DNA of 10,784 bases from Ilumatobacteraceae bacterium (lineage in GTDB: Bacteria > Actinomycetota > Acidimicrobiia > Acidimicrobiales > Ilumatobacteraceae). Below are positions 1-6,265 of the stretch, one piece after another (position 1 is the first letter of the stretch; each line of letters starts with the position of its first letter). Location of the stretch: assembly GCA_030728545.1 (NCBI GenBank), contig JANQZQ010000008.1, positions 1 to 10,784 on the forward strand, read 5' to 3'. The translations under genes were made by a program, and so were the position numbers. The notes beneath the pieces are model-generated. The model searched no databases and was not told where the DNA came from. It was given only the letters and a program-made list of their open reading frames with translations.

Positions 1-916
1 CGCGACCACCGCCTGGGCGAGCAGCACCTGGAGCGCCGGGACGTGCACCCGTACCCGCTGGACGCGGTGCGGTGCGACCGAGACTGGCGGAAGAAAAGCG
101 ACCCATGCGGCCGGCTGCACTAGGGCGAGGCGCACCAGCGGGGCGTGGCCCGCGAGCATCACCAGGAGGGCGACGAGCGGGCGGCGGCGGAACGCGACTG
201 CCACCAGGAGGTGGTGGAATGACGCGACCACCAGCGGGCACGGTGCGTGGGCCACTCGACGGTGGAGTGCCTGACGGTGAACCGGGCGTGCCGGGGGCAG
301 AACCTGGAGGACGCGCTGCGGGCGGACGACTGGGCGCAGCATTACCGGGGCGCGATGACACCACGCGAGGAGCCGGAGAAACTGGCGGTGTTGACGGCGC
401 TGCTGGCTGTGTTGTTGATGGTGGTGTTGCTGCAGCGGGCTGTGCCGGTGTTGGTGATGTGGGCGTGGTGGGCAGGGTTGCTGCAGGAGCCACGATCTGG
501 GGTGGCGGGGTAGGAAGCGATGGTGGCACAGCAACCACTGGAGTAGCTGGTGCGGTCGTGGTGTCTCCCGCTGCCGACTGTGTTGCTGACTGTGTTACCG
601 ACTGTGCAGCGGGTTTCTTGGCGCGCGATGCCGGAGTTTTCTTGGCAGCCTTCGGCGCCGCCGAAGCATCATCACCCGAGGCACCATCTGCGGTATCGGC
701 TGCAACTTTTTTGGCGCGCTTGGGTTTATCGACGATGGGATCGCGCTTCAAGCCTTTTTCTTCAGCGTGACGTCGCACGCGGTCGGCTTGCGCATCGACC
801 ATGCTCGAGCCGGGCTTGTCGGCACCGACACCAATTTTTGCGCACAAGTCGATGACCTCTTTTGAGGTCATCCCGAGCTCTTTGGCGAGCGCTGAAACGC
901 GGACGTTCTTGCTCAA
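1..916 (-). CDS. infB: Translation initiation factor IF-2, N-terminal part (runs off the left edge)
   Basis: IF-2 is the GTPase that places initiator fMet-tRNA on the 30S subunit. Only the first 305 codons are here; the GTPase core lies beyond position 1. The frame stays open from a TTG start at 916..914. Residues 1-60 match the conserved IF-2 N-terminal domain (SKNVRVSALAKELGMTSKEV, then a basic end near KGLKRDP). A Lys/Ala-rich stretch follows to about residue 104, then a Ser/Thr/Pro/Ala linker with QSVTQSATQS at 105-114, then a Pro/Gly/Arg-rich linker to the edge. Such long disordered linkers are usual in actinobacterial IF-2. The TTG overlaps the nusA stop in TTGA, with an AGGTG-like ribosome site just upstream, so translation is probably coupled to nusA. 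The identification rests on the N-terminal domain and position after nusA. The start is well supported because no nearer start keeps the conserved SKNVRV segment. Confidence 0.92.
   Translation of the reverse strand, partial: MSKNVRVSALAKELGMTSKEVIDLCAKIGVGADKPGSSMVDAQADRVRRHAEEKGLKRDPIVDKPKRAKKVAADTADGASGDDASAAPKAAKKTPASRAKKPAAQSVTQSATQSAAGDTTTAPATPVVAVPPSLPTPPPQIVAPAATLPTTPTSPTPAQPAAATPPSTTQPAAPSTPPVSPAPRVVSSRPGNAAPSRPPAARPPGSAPGTPGSPSGTPPSSGPRTVPAGGRVIPPPPGGSRVPPPPARRPPGDARGPRPAGAPRPSAAGRMGRFSSASLGRTAPRPAGTGARPGAPGAARPGGGR
576..606 (-). repeat. 12-base tandem coding repeat in the infB linker
   Basis: The plus strand has GACTGTGTT at 576 and 588, and GACTGTG at 600, with a 12-base period. 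On the coding strand it encodes QSVTQSATQSAA at IF-2 residues 105-116. The unit is nearly the same as the one in the rimP tail (GACTGTGTT occurs there at 2029-2037) and is read in the same phase, with CAG TCG/TCA coding Gln-Ser in both. Confidence 0.7.
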
Positions 917-1965
917 GCGGTTGGCACCTCACCGGATGTAACCGGTGCAACTGCATTTTCCACAGTCAGGCCGGCTGCTTCGCTTTCACTCTTCACGTCA
1001 AGGCGCAATCCGCACAATTGGGCTGCAAGTTTGGCGTTGATGCCGGCGCGACCGATTGCCAGCGACAGCTGGAAGTCGGGCACGATGACATCGGCTTGGG
1101 TGCCGTCTGCGCTGATTTGCACATCGGTGACCTTGGCTGGTGACATCGCGTTGATAATCATCTCGCGCTTGTCTTCGCTGTAAATCACGATGTCGATTTT
1201 TTCGCCACGCAACTCGGTGACCACGCGCTTCACGCGGTCGCCGCGACCACCGACACAAGCGCCAATCGGGTCGATGCGCTGGTCGTTGGAAGCCACTGCG
1301 ATCTTGCAGCGTTGACCAGGTTCGCGGGCAATAGCCATGATGCTCACTTGGCCGCTCACGATCTCGGGGACTTCCATCTGGAACAGCTTGAACACCAAGC
1401 CTGGGTGGCTGCGGCTCACGACTACTTGTGGCCCGCGCTCGGTCTGGCGAACTTCGACCAGGAACACCTTGAAGGTGCCGTCGGTCGAGCCACGCAATTC
1501 GTTGGGCACCTGCTCGGAGAGTGGCATGATGCCCTCGCCGCCGCTCATGTCGATGATGAGGTACTTGCGCTCGGAGTTGCGGTCGGGCATCAAGCGGATA
1601 CGACCAGCAACAATTTCGCCTTCTTTGTTACGGAACTGGTCGTACTTGCCCTGATATTCCACTTCACGAATTCGCTGACTCAACACCGCGCGAAACGTGG
1701 ACGCGGCAATGCGACCGAGTTCGTCACGGCTTGGTGTGTCGTCACGCTCGTTGATCCAGTTGCCATCACCGTCTAGGTCGTAGGCAGTGAAGGTCATGTC
1801 CATCGTGTCGGGGTTGAGGCCGACGATGACTTCTTCGGCGGCGTTCGGACGCTTTTTGTAGGCAGTGGCAAGTGCTTCAACAAGCACCTGCAACAAGGCT
1901 TCAACGGCGAGACCGCGATCTGCGGCGATCATCCGAATTGCTTCTTTCATGTCTCCTTGATTCAT
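913..1965 (-). CDS. nusA: Transcription termination/antitermination factor NusA
   Basis: NusA binds RNA polymerase and nascent RNA and modulates pausing, intrinsic termination and antitermination. The 350-residue protein shows the RNA-polymerase-binding N-terminal domain (about 1-115), an S1 domain (about 117-184, ending VVVSRSHPGL), KH1 (about 229-275, with DPIGACVGGRGDRVKRVVTE) and KH2 (about 294-326, with QLSLAIGRAGINAKLAAQL). It stops soon after KH2, so it lacks the acidic repeats of the longer E. coli protein; short forms like this are normal in Actinobacteria and Firmicutes. The ATG at 1965 is preceded by AAGGAGG seven bases upstream, which favours it over the internal Met6. The start overlaps the rimP stop as ATGA, and its own stop overlaps infB as TTGA, so the three genes look translationally coupled. 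No ylxR gene lies between nusA and infB. Confidence 0.97.
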   Translation of the reverse strand: MNQGDMKEAIRMIAADRGLAVEALLQVLVEALATAYKKRPNAAEEVIVGLNPDTMDMTFTAYDLDGDGNWINERDDTPSRDELGRIAASTFRAVLSQRIREVEYQGKYDQFRNKEGEIVAGRIRLMPDRNSERKYLIIDMSGGEGIMPLSEQVPNELRGSTDGTFKVFLVEVRQTERGPQVVVSRSHPGLVFKLFQMEVPEIVSGQVSIMAIAREPGQRCKIAVASNDQRIDPIGACVGGRGDRVKRVVTELRGEKIDIVIYSEDKREMIINAMSPAKVTDVQISADGTQADVIVPDFQLSLAIGRAGINAKLAAQLCGLRLDVKSESEAAGLTVENAVAPVTSGEVPTA

Positions 1966-2537
1966 GATGCAACCTCCTTGGTCATTGCGTCTGTAGACGA
2001 CTGCTGTTTAGATTTCGACTGTTTCTTCGACTGTGTTTTCGACTGTTTCTTGGCTGCGTCTGCGCCACTGCCCCACACAAACACCGTGCGTGCGCGCTCG
2101 ATGTCACTGTGCGCCACCGACATCTCAGTGCCGGTGTCGTCGAGACATACAACAATCGCTCGATCATCGGCTCGCAACAACACACCCTGCAGGCGACGGC
2201 GGCCGTCGATGGCGTGATGCAAGCGCACCGACACCACCTTGTTGAGTTCGCGCAAAAAATGGGCTGGGGTCCGCAAGGGGCGCTCGAGACCCGGGCTCGA
2301 GACTTCCAGCGTGTAGCGGCCCGGCATTGGGTCGTTGTGATCGAGTTCGCGTGACACCAAGCGACTTACGAGCGCAATGTTGTCCAGTGTGACACCCGAT
2401 GGCTGACCAGGAGGGGTGTCGACACTGAGTCGCAGCACGCCAGAGGCCAACTCGAGATCGTAGATTTCCAAGCCGAGGTCAGCCACAATCGGGGCCACAA
2501 GTAAGCGGACTCGCTCTACGACGGTGTCAAGAGTCAT
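1962..2537 (-). CDS. rimP: Ribosome maturation factor RimP
   Basis: RimP assists late maturation of the 30S ribosomal subunit. The 191-residue protein has the family N-terminal fold (VAPIVADLGLEIYDLEL, about 14-30) and the signature YTLEVSSPGLERPL at 75-88, followed by the C-terminal SH3-like domain to about residue 155. Beyond that, residues about 162-181 form a Lys/Gln/Ser tail built from a 12-base repeat, longer than the compact E. coli protein; such basic tails are probably disordered. The ATG at 2537 fits the family start and has GAGG eight bases upstream. RimP heads the leftward rimP-nusA-infB operon; its stop overlaps the nusA start as ATGA. A terminator-like hairpin sits 71 bases upstream, pointing towards this gene, so leader attenuation is possible. 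Family assignment is firm; regulation is inferred. Confidence 0.95.
   Translation of the reverse strand: MTLDTVVERVRLLVAPIVADLGLEIYDLELASGVLRLSVDTPPGQPSGVTLDNIALVSRLVSRELDHNDPMPGRYTLEVSSPGLERPLRTPAHFLRELNKVVSVRLHHAIDGRRRLQGVLLRADDRAIVVCLDDTGTEMSVAHSDIERARTVFVWGSGADAAKKQSKTQSKKQSKSKQQSSTDAMTKEVAS
1973..1979 (-). promoter_or_regulatory. Strong Shine-Dalgarno site of nusA
   Basis: The minus strand reads AAGGAGG seven bases before the nusA ATG, inside the last codons of rimP. It is among the strongest ribosome-binding sites in the window. It fixes the nusA start at 1965 and suggests nusA can initiate independently of rimP translation. Confidence 0.8.
2014..2046 (-). repeat. 12-base tandem coding repeat in the rimP tail
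   Basis: The plus strand has TTCGACTGT starting at 2014, 2026 and 2038, an exact 12-base period. On the coding strand this is ACAGTCGAA, giving the KQSK/TQSK/KQSK pattern of the RimP tail. A degenerate CGACTG at 1998 may be an older copy. A closely related unit, GACTGTGTT, recurs in infB at 576-606. Confidence 0.75.
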
Positions 2538-2542
2538 CGTGG

Positions 2543-2578
2543 CTACCTCGCTTCCATGTGTTCTGCTATCGGCTTCAC
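2543..2578 (-). CDS. Possible 11-codon leader ORF before rimP
   Basis: A GTG at 2578 follows AAGGAG with a four-base spacer and opens a frame coding (V/M)KPIAEHMEAR. It ends at TAG 2545..2543, five bases before the rimP ATG. The frame differs from rimP, so it is not an extension of RimP. Ribosomes ending here could reinitiate at rimP. The ORF is short enough to arise by chance, and the AAGGAG could be incidental; there is no homology evidence. Treat it as a candidate only. Confidence 0.2.
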   Translation of the reverse strand: MKPIAEHMEAR

Positions 2579-2608
2579 ATATCTCCTTCGACGCCCGTTG
2601 TATGAGTC

Positions 2609-2638
2609 AAAAAAAGGCGTGGGGGTGACCCACGCCTT
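2609..2638 (-). terminator. Intrinsic terminator or attenuator in the rimP-nusA-infB leader
   Basis: The minus strand reads AAGGCGTGGG, a five-base loop TCACC, then CCCACGCCTT followed directly by more T. The stem is ten perfect base pairs (2614-2623 with 2629-2638) and the T run is seven bases (2615..2609), the classic Rho-independent layout. On the plus strand the hairpin is preceded by A and followed by CGCGG, so it works only leftwards, towards rimP. No leftward gene lies between it and the proS start. It therefore either attenuates the rimP operon or stops antisense RNA from proS. In Bacillus subtilis, NusA represses its own operon by stimulating termination in the 5' leader; the same role here is inferred. 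Confidence 0.8.
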
Positions 2639-2677
2639 CGCGGACTGCATTCATGCTGAACGTAAAAGGACATCTCC

Positions 2678-2713
2678 ATGATAGCCCTGCGAAGTAGCCT
2701 TATTTCTGCGTGA
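2678..2713 (+). CDS. Possible 11-codon leader ORF coupled to proS
   Basis: An ATG at 2678 lies seven bases after AAAAGGA (2664-2670) and opens a frame coding MIALRSSLISA. Its TGA (2711-2713) overlaps the proS GTG (2710-2712) as GTGA, the same overlap style used between real genes in this window. proS has no convincing ribosome site of its own and no in-frame start upstream, because a TAG lies at 2695-2697. Translational coupling through this mini-ORF would explain how proS is initiated. The peptide contains no proline codons, so a classical proline-sensing leader is unlikely. The alternative is a leaderless proS mRNA starting near 2707-2710. Confidence 0.4.
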   Translation: MIALRSSLISA

Positions 2714-4476
2714 TTCATCGTTTGTCGACGCTCTTTGTGCGCACACTGCGTGACGACCCCGCCGAGGCCGAAATCCCCAGTCATCGCTTGCTGTTGCGGG
2801 CCGGATATATCCGTCGCGCCGCCCCGGGTGGCTACACCTGGTTGCCGTTGGGTCTGCGCGTTTTGCAACGCGTCGAACACATCGTGCGCGAAGAAATGAA
2901 CGCCATCGGCGCCCAAGAGGTGCACTTTCCTGCGTTGCTGCCCCGTGAGCCCTATGACGCCACCGGCCGCTGGACCGACTACGGGCCAAACTTGTTTCGC
3001 TTGCAAGACCGCCGCGGAGTGGATTACTTGCTGGGCCCGACGCACGAAGAGATGTTCACGCTGCTGGTGAAAGATCTGTACAGCAGCTACAAAGATTTGC
3101 CCGTTTGGCTGTATCAAATTCAGACCAAGTATCGCGACGAAGCCCGCCCGCGCGCCGGGCTGCTGCGCGGTCGCGAATTTGTCATGAAAGATTCGTACAG
3201 CTTCGACCTCGACGACGAAGGTTTGCAGCGCAGCTACGACGCTCACCGCAGCGCTTACGTAAACATCTTTGCCCGACTTGGGCTCGACGTGGTGATTGTC
3301 AAAGCCATGTCGGGTGCGATGGGTGGCTCGGCATCTGAAGAATTTTTGGCGCCATCAGCTTCAGGAGAAGACACCTTCGTGCGGTGCTCGCAATGTGACT
3401 ACCGCGCCAACACCGAAGCGGTGCGCATCGGCACACCGAGTGCGCCAGATGCCAGCAACACGCCGGCGGCATTAGTGGTCGACACGCCGAATACTCCGAC
3501 GATTCAAACACTGGTCGACCTGCTCAACTCTCGCCAAGATTTGCAGCGCACCACACCTTGGGCCGCCCACGACACATTGAAAAACGTGCTTGTCATGTTG
3601 CGCCAAGCAGACGGCTCGCGCACACCGCTGGCTATCGGCGTGCCTGGTGATCGTGACGTGGATATGAAACGACTCGAAGCCCTCGTCGCGCCACTAGAAG
3701 TTGAACCATTTGGCGAGGGCGACTTTGCTGCTCGCCCAACATTGATCAAGGGCTATATCGGCCCGAATGCACTCGGCGAAGCACAGCCACTTGGCATTCG
3801 ATACTTGCTTGACCCGCGCGTCGTAGCCAACACCGCCTGGGTCACCGGTGCCAACGCACCCGGCCGCCACGTAGTCAACTTGGTGTGCGGCCGCGACTTT
3901 GCCGCTGACGGTGTGGCCGATGTGGCTGACGTGCGCGACAACGACGCCTGCCCGATGTGCAGCGCGCCGATGCGAATCGAACGCGGCATCGAAATGGGTC
4001 ACGTGTTTCAACTGGGGCGCAAATACGCCGAAGTGCTCGGGCTGCAAGTGCTTGACGAAAAAGGCAAACAGCGAGTGGTCACGATGGGTTCGTACGGAGT
4101 TGGCGTTTCGCGTGCAGTGGCCGCAATTGCCGAGATGCACCACGACGAAATAGGCCTGCGCTGGCCGCGCAGCGTGGCGCCGATGGATGTTCACGTCGTA
4201 ATTGCTGGCAAAGCTGGCGACCAAACAGCACCAGCCGGTGAGCAACTCGCCGCCGAACTCTCAGCGAGCGGCCTGCATGTGTTGCTCGACGACCGCACCG
4301 GTGTATCGCCTGGTGTGCGATTCAAAGACGCCGAACTCATGGGCATGCCCATGATTGTGATTGTCGGGCGCGGTGTCGCCAACGGAGTGCTTGAGGTGCG
4401 CGACCGCATCGCTGGCACCACCACCGAAGTGCCGATTGCCGAAGCGGCCCAACACATCATCACATGCTGCGCTTAA
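2710..4476 (+). CDS. proS: Prolyl-tRNA synthetase, bacterial type with editing domain
   Basis: This class II synthetase charges tRNA-Pro with proline. The 588-residue protein is the usual size of the long bacterial form. It shows the N-terminal catalytic segment with GPTHEEMFT (109-117), motif 2 (KYRDEARPRAGLLRGREF, 140-157), motif 3 (MGSYGVGVSRAVAAIAE, 459-475) and the anticodon-binding domain from about 490. The insertion (INS) domain that hydrolyses Ala-tRNA-Pro spans roughly 225-405. Lys291 in TLKNVL aligns with the editing lysine of the E. coli enzyme, so editing is probably intact. Cys pairs at 226/229 and 414/417 flank the insertion. The GTG at 2710 is the only in-frame start that keeps the family N terminus (LSTLFVRTLRDDPAEAE). 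It follows a possible leader ORF and overlaps manA by 13 bases at its end. Confidence 0.97.
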   Translation: MIHRLSTLFVRTLRDDPAEAEIPSHRLLLRAGYIRRAAPGGYTWLPLGLRVLQRVEHIVREEMNAIGAQEVHFPALLPREPYDATGRWTDYGPNLFRLQDRRGVDYLLGPTHEEMFTLLVKDLYSSYKDLPVWLYQIQTKYRDEARPRAGLLRGREFVMKDSYSFDLDDEGLQRSYDAHRSAYVNIFARLGLDVVIVKAMSGAMGGSASEEFLAPSASGEDTFVRCSQCDYRANTEAVRIGTPSAPDASNTPAALVVDTPNTPTIQTLVDLLNSRQDLQRTTPWAAHDTLKNVLVMLRQADGSRTPLAIGVPGDRDVDMKRLEALVAPLEVEPFGEGDFAARPTLIKGYIGPNALGEAQPLGIRYLLDPRVVANTAWVTGANAPGRHVVNLVCGRDFAADGVADVADVRDNDACPMCSAPMRIERGIEMGHVFQLGRKYAEVLGLQVLDEKGKQRVVTMGSYGVGVSRAVAAIAEMHHDEIGLRWPRSVAPMDVHVVIAGKAGDQTAPAGEQLAAELSASGLHVLLDDRTGVSPGVRFKDAELMGMPMIVIVGRGVANGVLEVRDRIAGTTTEVPIAEAAQHIITCCA

Positions 4477-5495
4477 AGGGCGCCGTCGCGCACTACGCGT
4501 GGGGTGACCGCTTTGCTTTGCCCGAATTTCTCGAAATAACTGCCGATGGTCGACCCTGGGCCGAAATTTGGTATGGCACACACCCGCGTGGGCCAGCGCA
4601 AATCGACGAAAGTCTGCATCTGCCAGCGCCGTCGTATCTGGCTGACGAAGTTGGCGAGTTGCCGTTCATCGTGAAATTGCTGGCCGCTGCCCAACCGCTG
4701 TCGCTGCAGACGCACCCAACTGCAGCCCAAGCAGCCACTGGGTTTGCGCGCGAAAATGCCGCGGGCATCGCACCCGACGCCCCTGCGCGCATGTACAGCG
4801 ACCAACACGCCAAGCCCGAGATGGTTATTGCGCTGCATCGCTTCGAGGCATTGTGCGGATTCGTCGACAGCGAACAGGCAATTGCCCAATGCAACCAAGC
4901 AGGTGCACCCGACATAGCCGAACACGTGCGCAGCAATGGTGTGGCCGCCACCGCCCGAGCAATTTTGAATGCAGAGCAATTCAATGCGCCAGCCTCGGCA
5001 TCGCGAGCCATGCAACAACTCAACGAGCATCACCACGACCCACGCTCAGCGGTTGCACTGCTCATGCATTACGTGCGGCTGGCACCAGGCGAAGCGTTAT
5101 TTTTAGACGCTGGTTGTGTGCATGCCTATTTGTCGGGGTTGGCGCTCGAGGTGCAAGGCAGTTCAGACAACGTGCTGCGTGCTGCATTCACTAACAAGCA
5201 CGTGGACCTCGCTGAGTTTTTTGCCGTCGCCAACCTCTCCCCAACCGGCGATGCGCGAGTCAGCACTGAAACACTTTCGGCGATCACCACCGCGTATCGC
5301 AGCCCAGCCCCGTTCAGCGTGATGCGCCATGAGGTCAATGGCACGTTCTCGCTCACGACCACCACCGAGCACACCATGTTGATATGCACCTCGGGGAGCG
5401 TTGGCACACTCACCCGCGGGTCTGGCGCATACCTTGCTCGCAACGAAACAGTGGAGCTGCACGGCACGGCCACGCTGTATTCGGTGAGTACATGA
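4464..5495 (+). CDS. manA: Mannose-6-phosphate isomerase, class I
   Basis: ManA interconverts fructose-6-phosphate and mannose-6-phosphate in the cytosol, feeding GDP-mannose and mannosylated lipids, glycans and proteins. The 343-residue protein has the cupin-type zinc site of class I enzymes: Gln82 and His84 in LSLQTHPT, Glu119 in AKPEM, and His220 in DAGCVHAYLSG. The active-site arginine is Arg239 in SDNVLRAAFTNKHVD. It begins MLRLKGAVAHYAWGD, typical of the family, so the ATG at 4464 is the likely start despite overlapping the end of proS by 13 bases. Its stop overlaps the start of the next gene as ATGA. It therefore appears to be the middle gene of a proS-manA-hydrolase operon. Length and motifs are complete. 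Confidence 0.95.
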   Translation: MLRLKGAVAHYAWGDRFALPEFLEITADGRPWAEIWYGTHPRGPAQIDESLHLPAPSYLADEVGELPFIVKLLAAAQPLSLQTHPTAAQAATGFARENAAGIAPDAPARMYSDQHAKPEMVIALHRFEALCGFVDSEQAIAQCNQAGAPDIAEHVRSNGVAATARAILNAEQFNAPASASRAMQQLNEHHHDPRSAVALLMHYVRLAPGEALFLDAGCVHAYLSGLALEVQGSSDNVLRAAFTNKHVDLAEFFAVANLSPTGDARVSTETLSAITTAYRSPAPFSVMRHEVNGTFSLTTTTEHTMLICTSGSVGTLTRGSGAYLARNETVELHGTATLYSVST

Positions 5496-6259
5496 CGCGT
5501 CGACTGCGCAACGCTGTCGCTGGCTTGGTTGCTGCCGCGAGTGTGCTCGTGGGTCTGGGCCTCGCGGCGGGTGCTGGCCTCGCTAGCGCCACAGCCAACC
5601 CGCCCACCACGCTGCTGGTGCTGGGCGACAGCCTCACCTGGGGTACGAACTACTTTTCCCAAAGCCAGGCCCGCCTCGCAGCCGCCAACAACTTCGACGC
5701 AGTGCTCGTTGACAGTCGCTGGGGTCGACGTATCAGTGGTCTTAGCTCGACGCGATACTCAGGGAATGCTGCACTCAAACAACTGATTGCCGACGGTGTG
5801 CGACCAACTGCAGTAATTGTTGCGCTCGGCACCAACGACGTAGCGCTGTTCACCAAGCGGCGTGAATACATCGCCCTAATTCAGGAATTGATGACCACCA
5901 TTGGCGACGTGCCCGTTACCTGGGTGAATGTGCATCGCACTGACTCGACCCGCACCATACGGGGGTCAAAGCGTTTCAACGCAGCCCTCGGCCAGGTGCT
6001 AGCGAACTACCCCTTGGCGAATGTGTTCGACTGGGTCAGTGTGGTGCAAACAACACCCAGGCTGATGGCATTTGACAAAGTTCATCTCACGACGTCGGGC
6101 CATGAGGTGCGAACGAAGGCGTATCTCGAGATTGCCGCAACGCTGGCGCAACGGGCCAGCGACATGACTACGACGACTACAACCACAACTACAAGCACAA
6201 CTATCCCTTCGACTATCACTTCGACGGTGCCACCGACAACCACGACTGTTGCGCCGTAG
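5492..6259 (+). CDS. Secreted SGNH/GDSL-family hydrolase with threonine-rich tail
   Basis: This 255-residue protein starts with a signal peptide: basic MTRRLR, a hydrophobic core to about residue 30, and a likely cut near ASATA/NPP (about 35). The mature part carries the SGNH blocks: GDSLTWG with nucleophile Ser47, GTND at 113-116, and DKVH with Asp195 and His198. Gly83 may serve as the block II glycine. These fit an ester hydrolase of lipid, acyl-sugar or cell-wall esters, but the substrate cannot be read from sequence. After residue 224 the protein ends in a Thr/Pro tail, beginning with nine threonines, with no LPXTG or membrane anchor. The ATG at 5492 overlaps the manA stop as ATGA and directly precedes the signal peptide. 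A frame extension back to 5384 lies wholly within manA and is rejected. It closes the proS-manA operon. Confidence 0.88.
   Translation: MTRRLRNAVAGLVAAASVLVGLGLAAGAGLASATANPPTTLLVLGDSLTWGTNYFSQSQARLAAANNFDAVLVDSRWGRRISGLSSTRYSGNAALKQLIADGVRPTAVIVALGTNDVALFTKRREYIALIQELMTTIGDVPVTWVNVHRTDSTRTIRGSKRFNAALGQVLANYPLANVFDWVSVVQTTPRLMAFDKVHLTTSGHEVRTKAYLEIAATLAQRASDMTTTTTTTTTSTTIPSTITSTVPPTTTTVAP
6165..6256 (+). repeat. Low-complexity ACN-rich tract coding the threonine tail
   Basis: About 90 bases encode Met225, nine threonines, then STTIPSTITSTVPPTTTTVAP. Threonine codons are mixed (ACT, ACG, ACA, ACC), which suggests selection for the amino acid composition and not recent slippage of one triplet. 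Such tails are common on exported actinobacterial proteins and are often linkers or glycosylation sites. Confidence 0.7.
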
Positions 6260-6265
6260 CCGAAC

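Larger units (their letters stand above)
2538..2709. promoter_or_regulatory. Divergent intergenic region between rimP and proS
   Basis: This 172-base spacer is the only sizeable non-coding gap. It must hold, or lie next to, the promoters for both divergent operons. It contains the leftward terminator hairpin (2609-2638), two candidate 11-codon leader ORFs, and a small inverted repeat TTCATGCTGAA at 2650-2660. No convincing sigma-70 promoter pair is visible on either strand. No tRNA or known riboswitch fold was recognised. Confidence 0.6.

Noticed and set aside
72..770. Long plus-strand open frame (232 codons) opposite infB
   Set aside because: It is Gly/Ala-rich, has no family features, and is fully explained as the antisense of the Pro/Gly/Arg-rich infB linker, where high GC makes stops rare.
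2605..2610. TTGACT right after the terminator T run as a rimP -35 box
   Set aside because: No acceptable -10 hexamer occurs 16-19 bases downstream; the best TA-rich hexamer is 23 bases away.
2639..2712. A tRNA or small RNA ending at the leader terminator
   Set aside because: The minus strand here shows no cloverleaf, no GTTCRA T-loop in the right place and no matching acceptor ends.
2699..2728. Possible minus-strand promoter TCGACA / 18 bases / AATAAG driving rimP
   Set aside because: The -35 is close to consensus but the -10 lacks the conserved final T and the spacer is long. It would place the hairpin in the leader, which fits the attenuator idea, but the match is too weak to annotate.
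2575..3246. Minus-strand open frame of 223 codons opposite the proS start
   Set aside because: It is antisense to conserved proS catalytic motifs, shows no recognisable domain and includes the terminator hairpin region, so it is a shadow frame.
5384..5491. N-terminal extension of the SGNH hydrolase
   Set aside because: It lies within manA in another frame, has no signal-peptide character, and would bury the clear signal peptide that starts at 5492.
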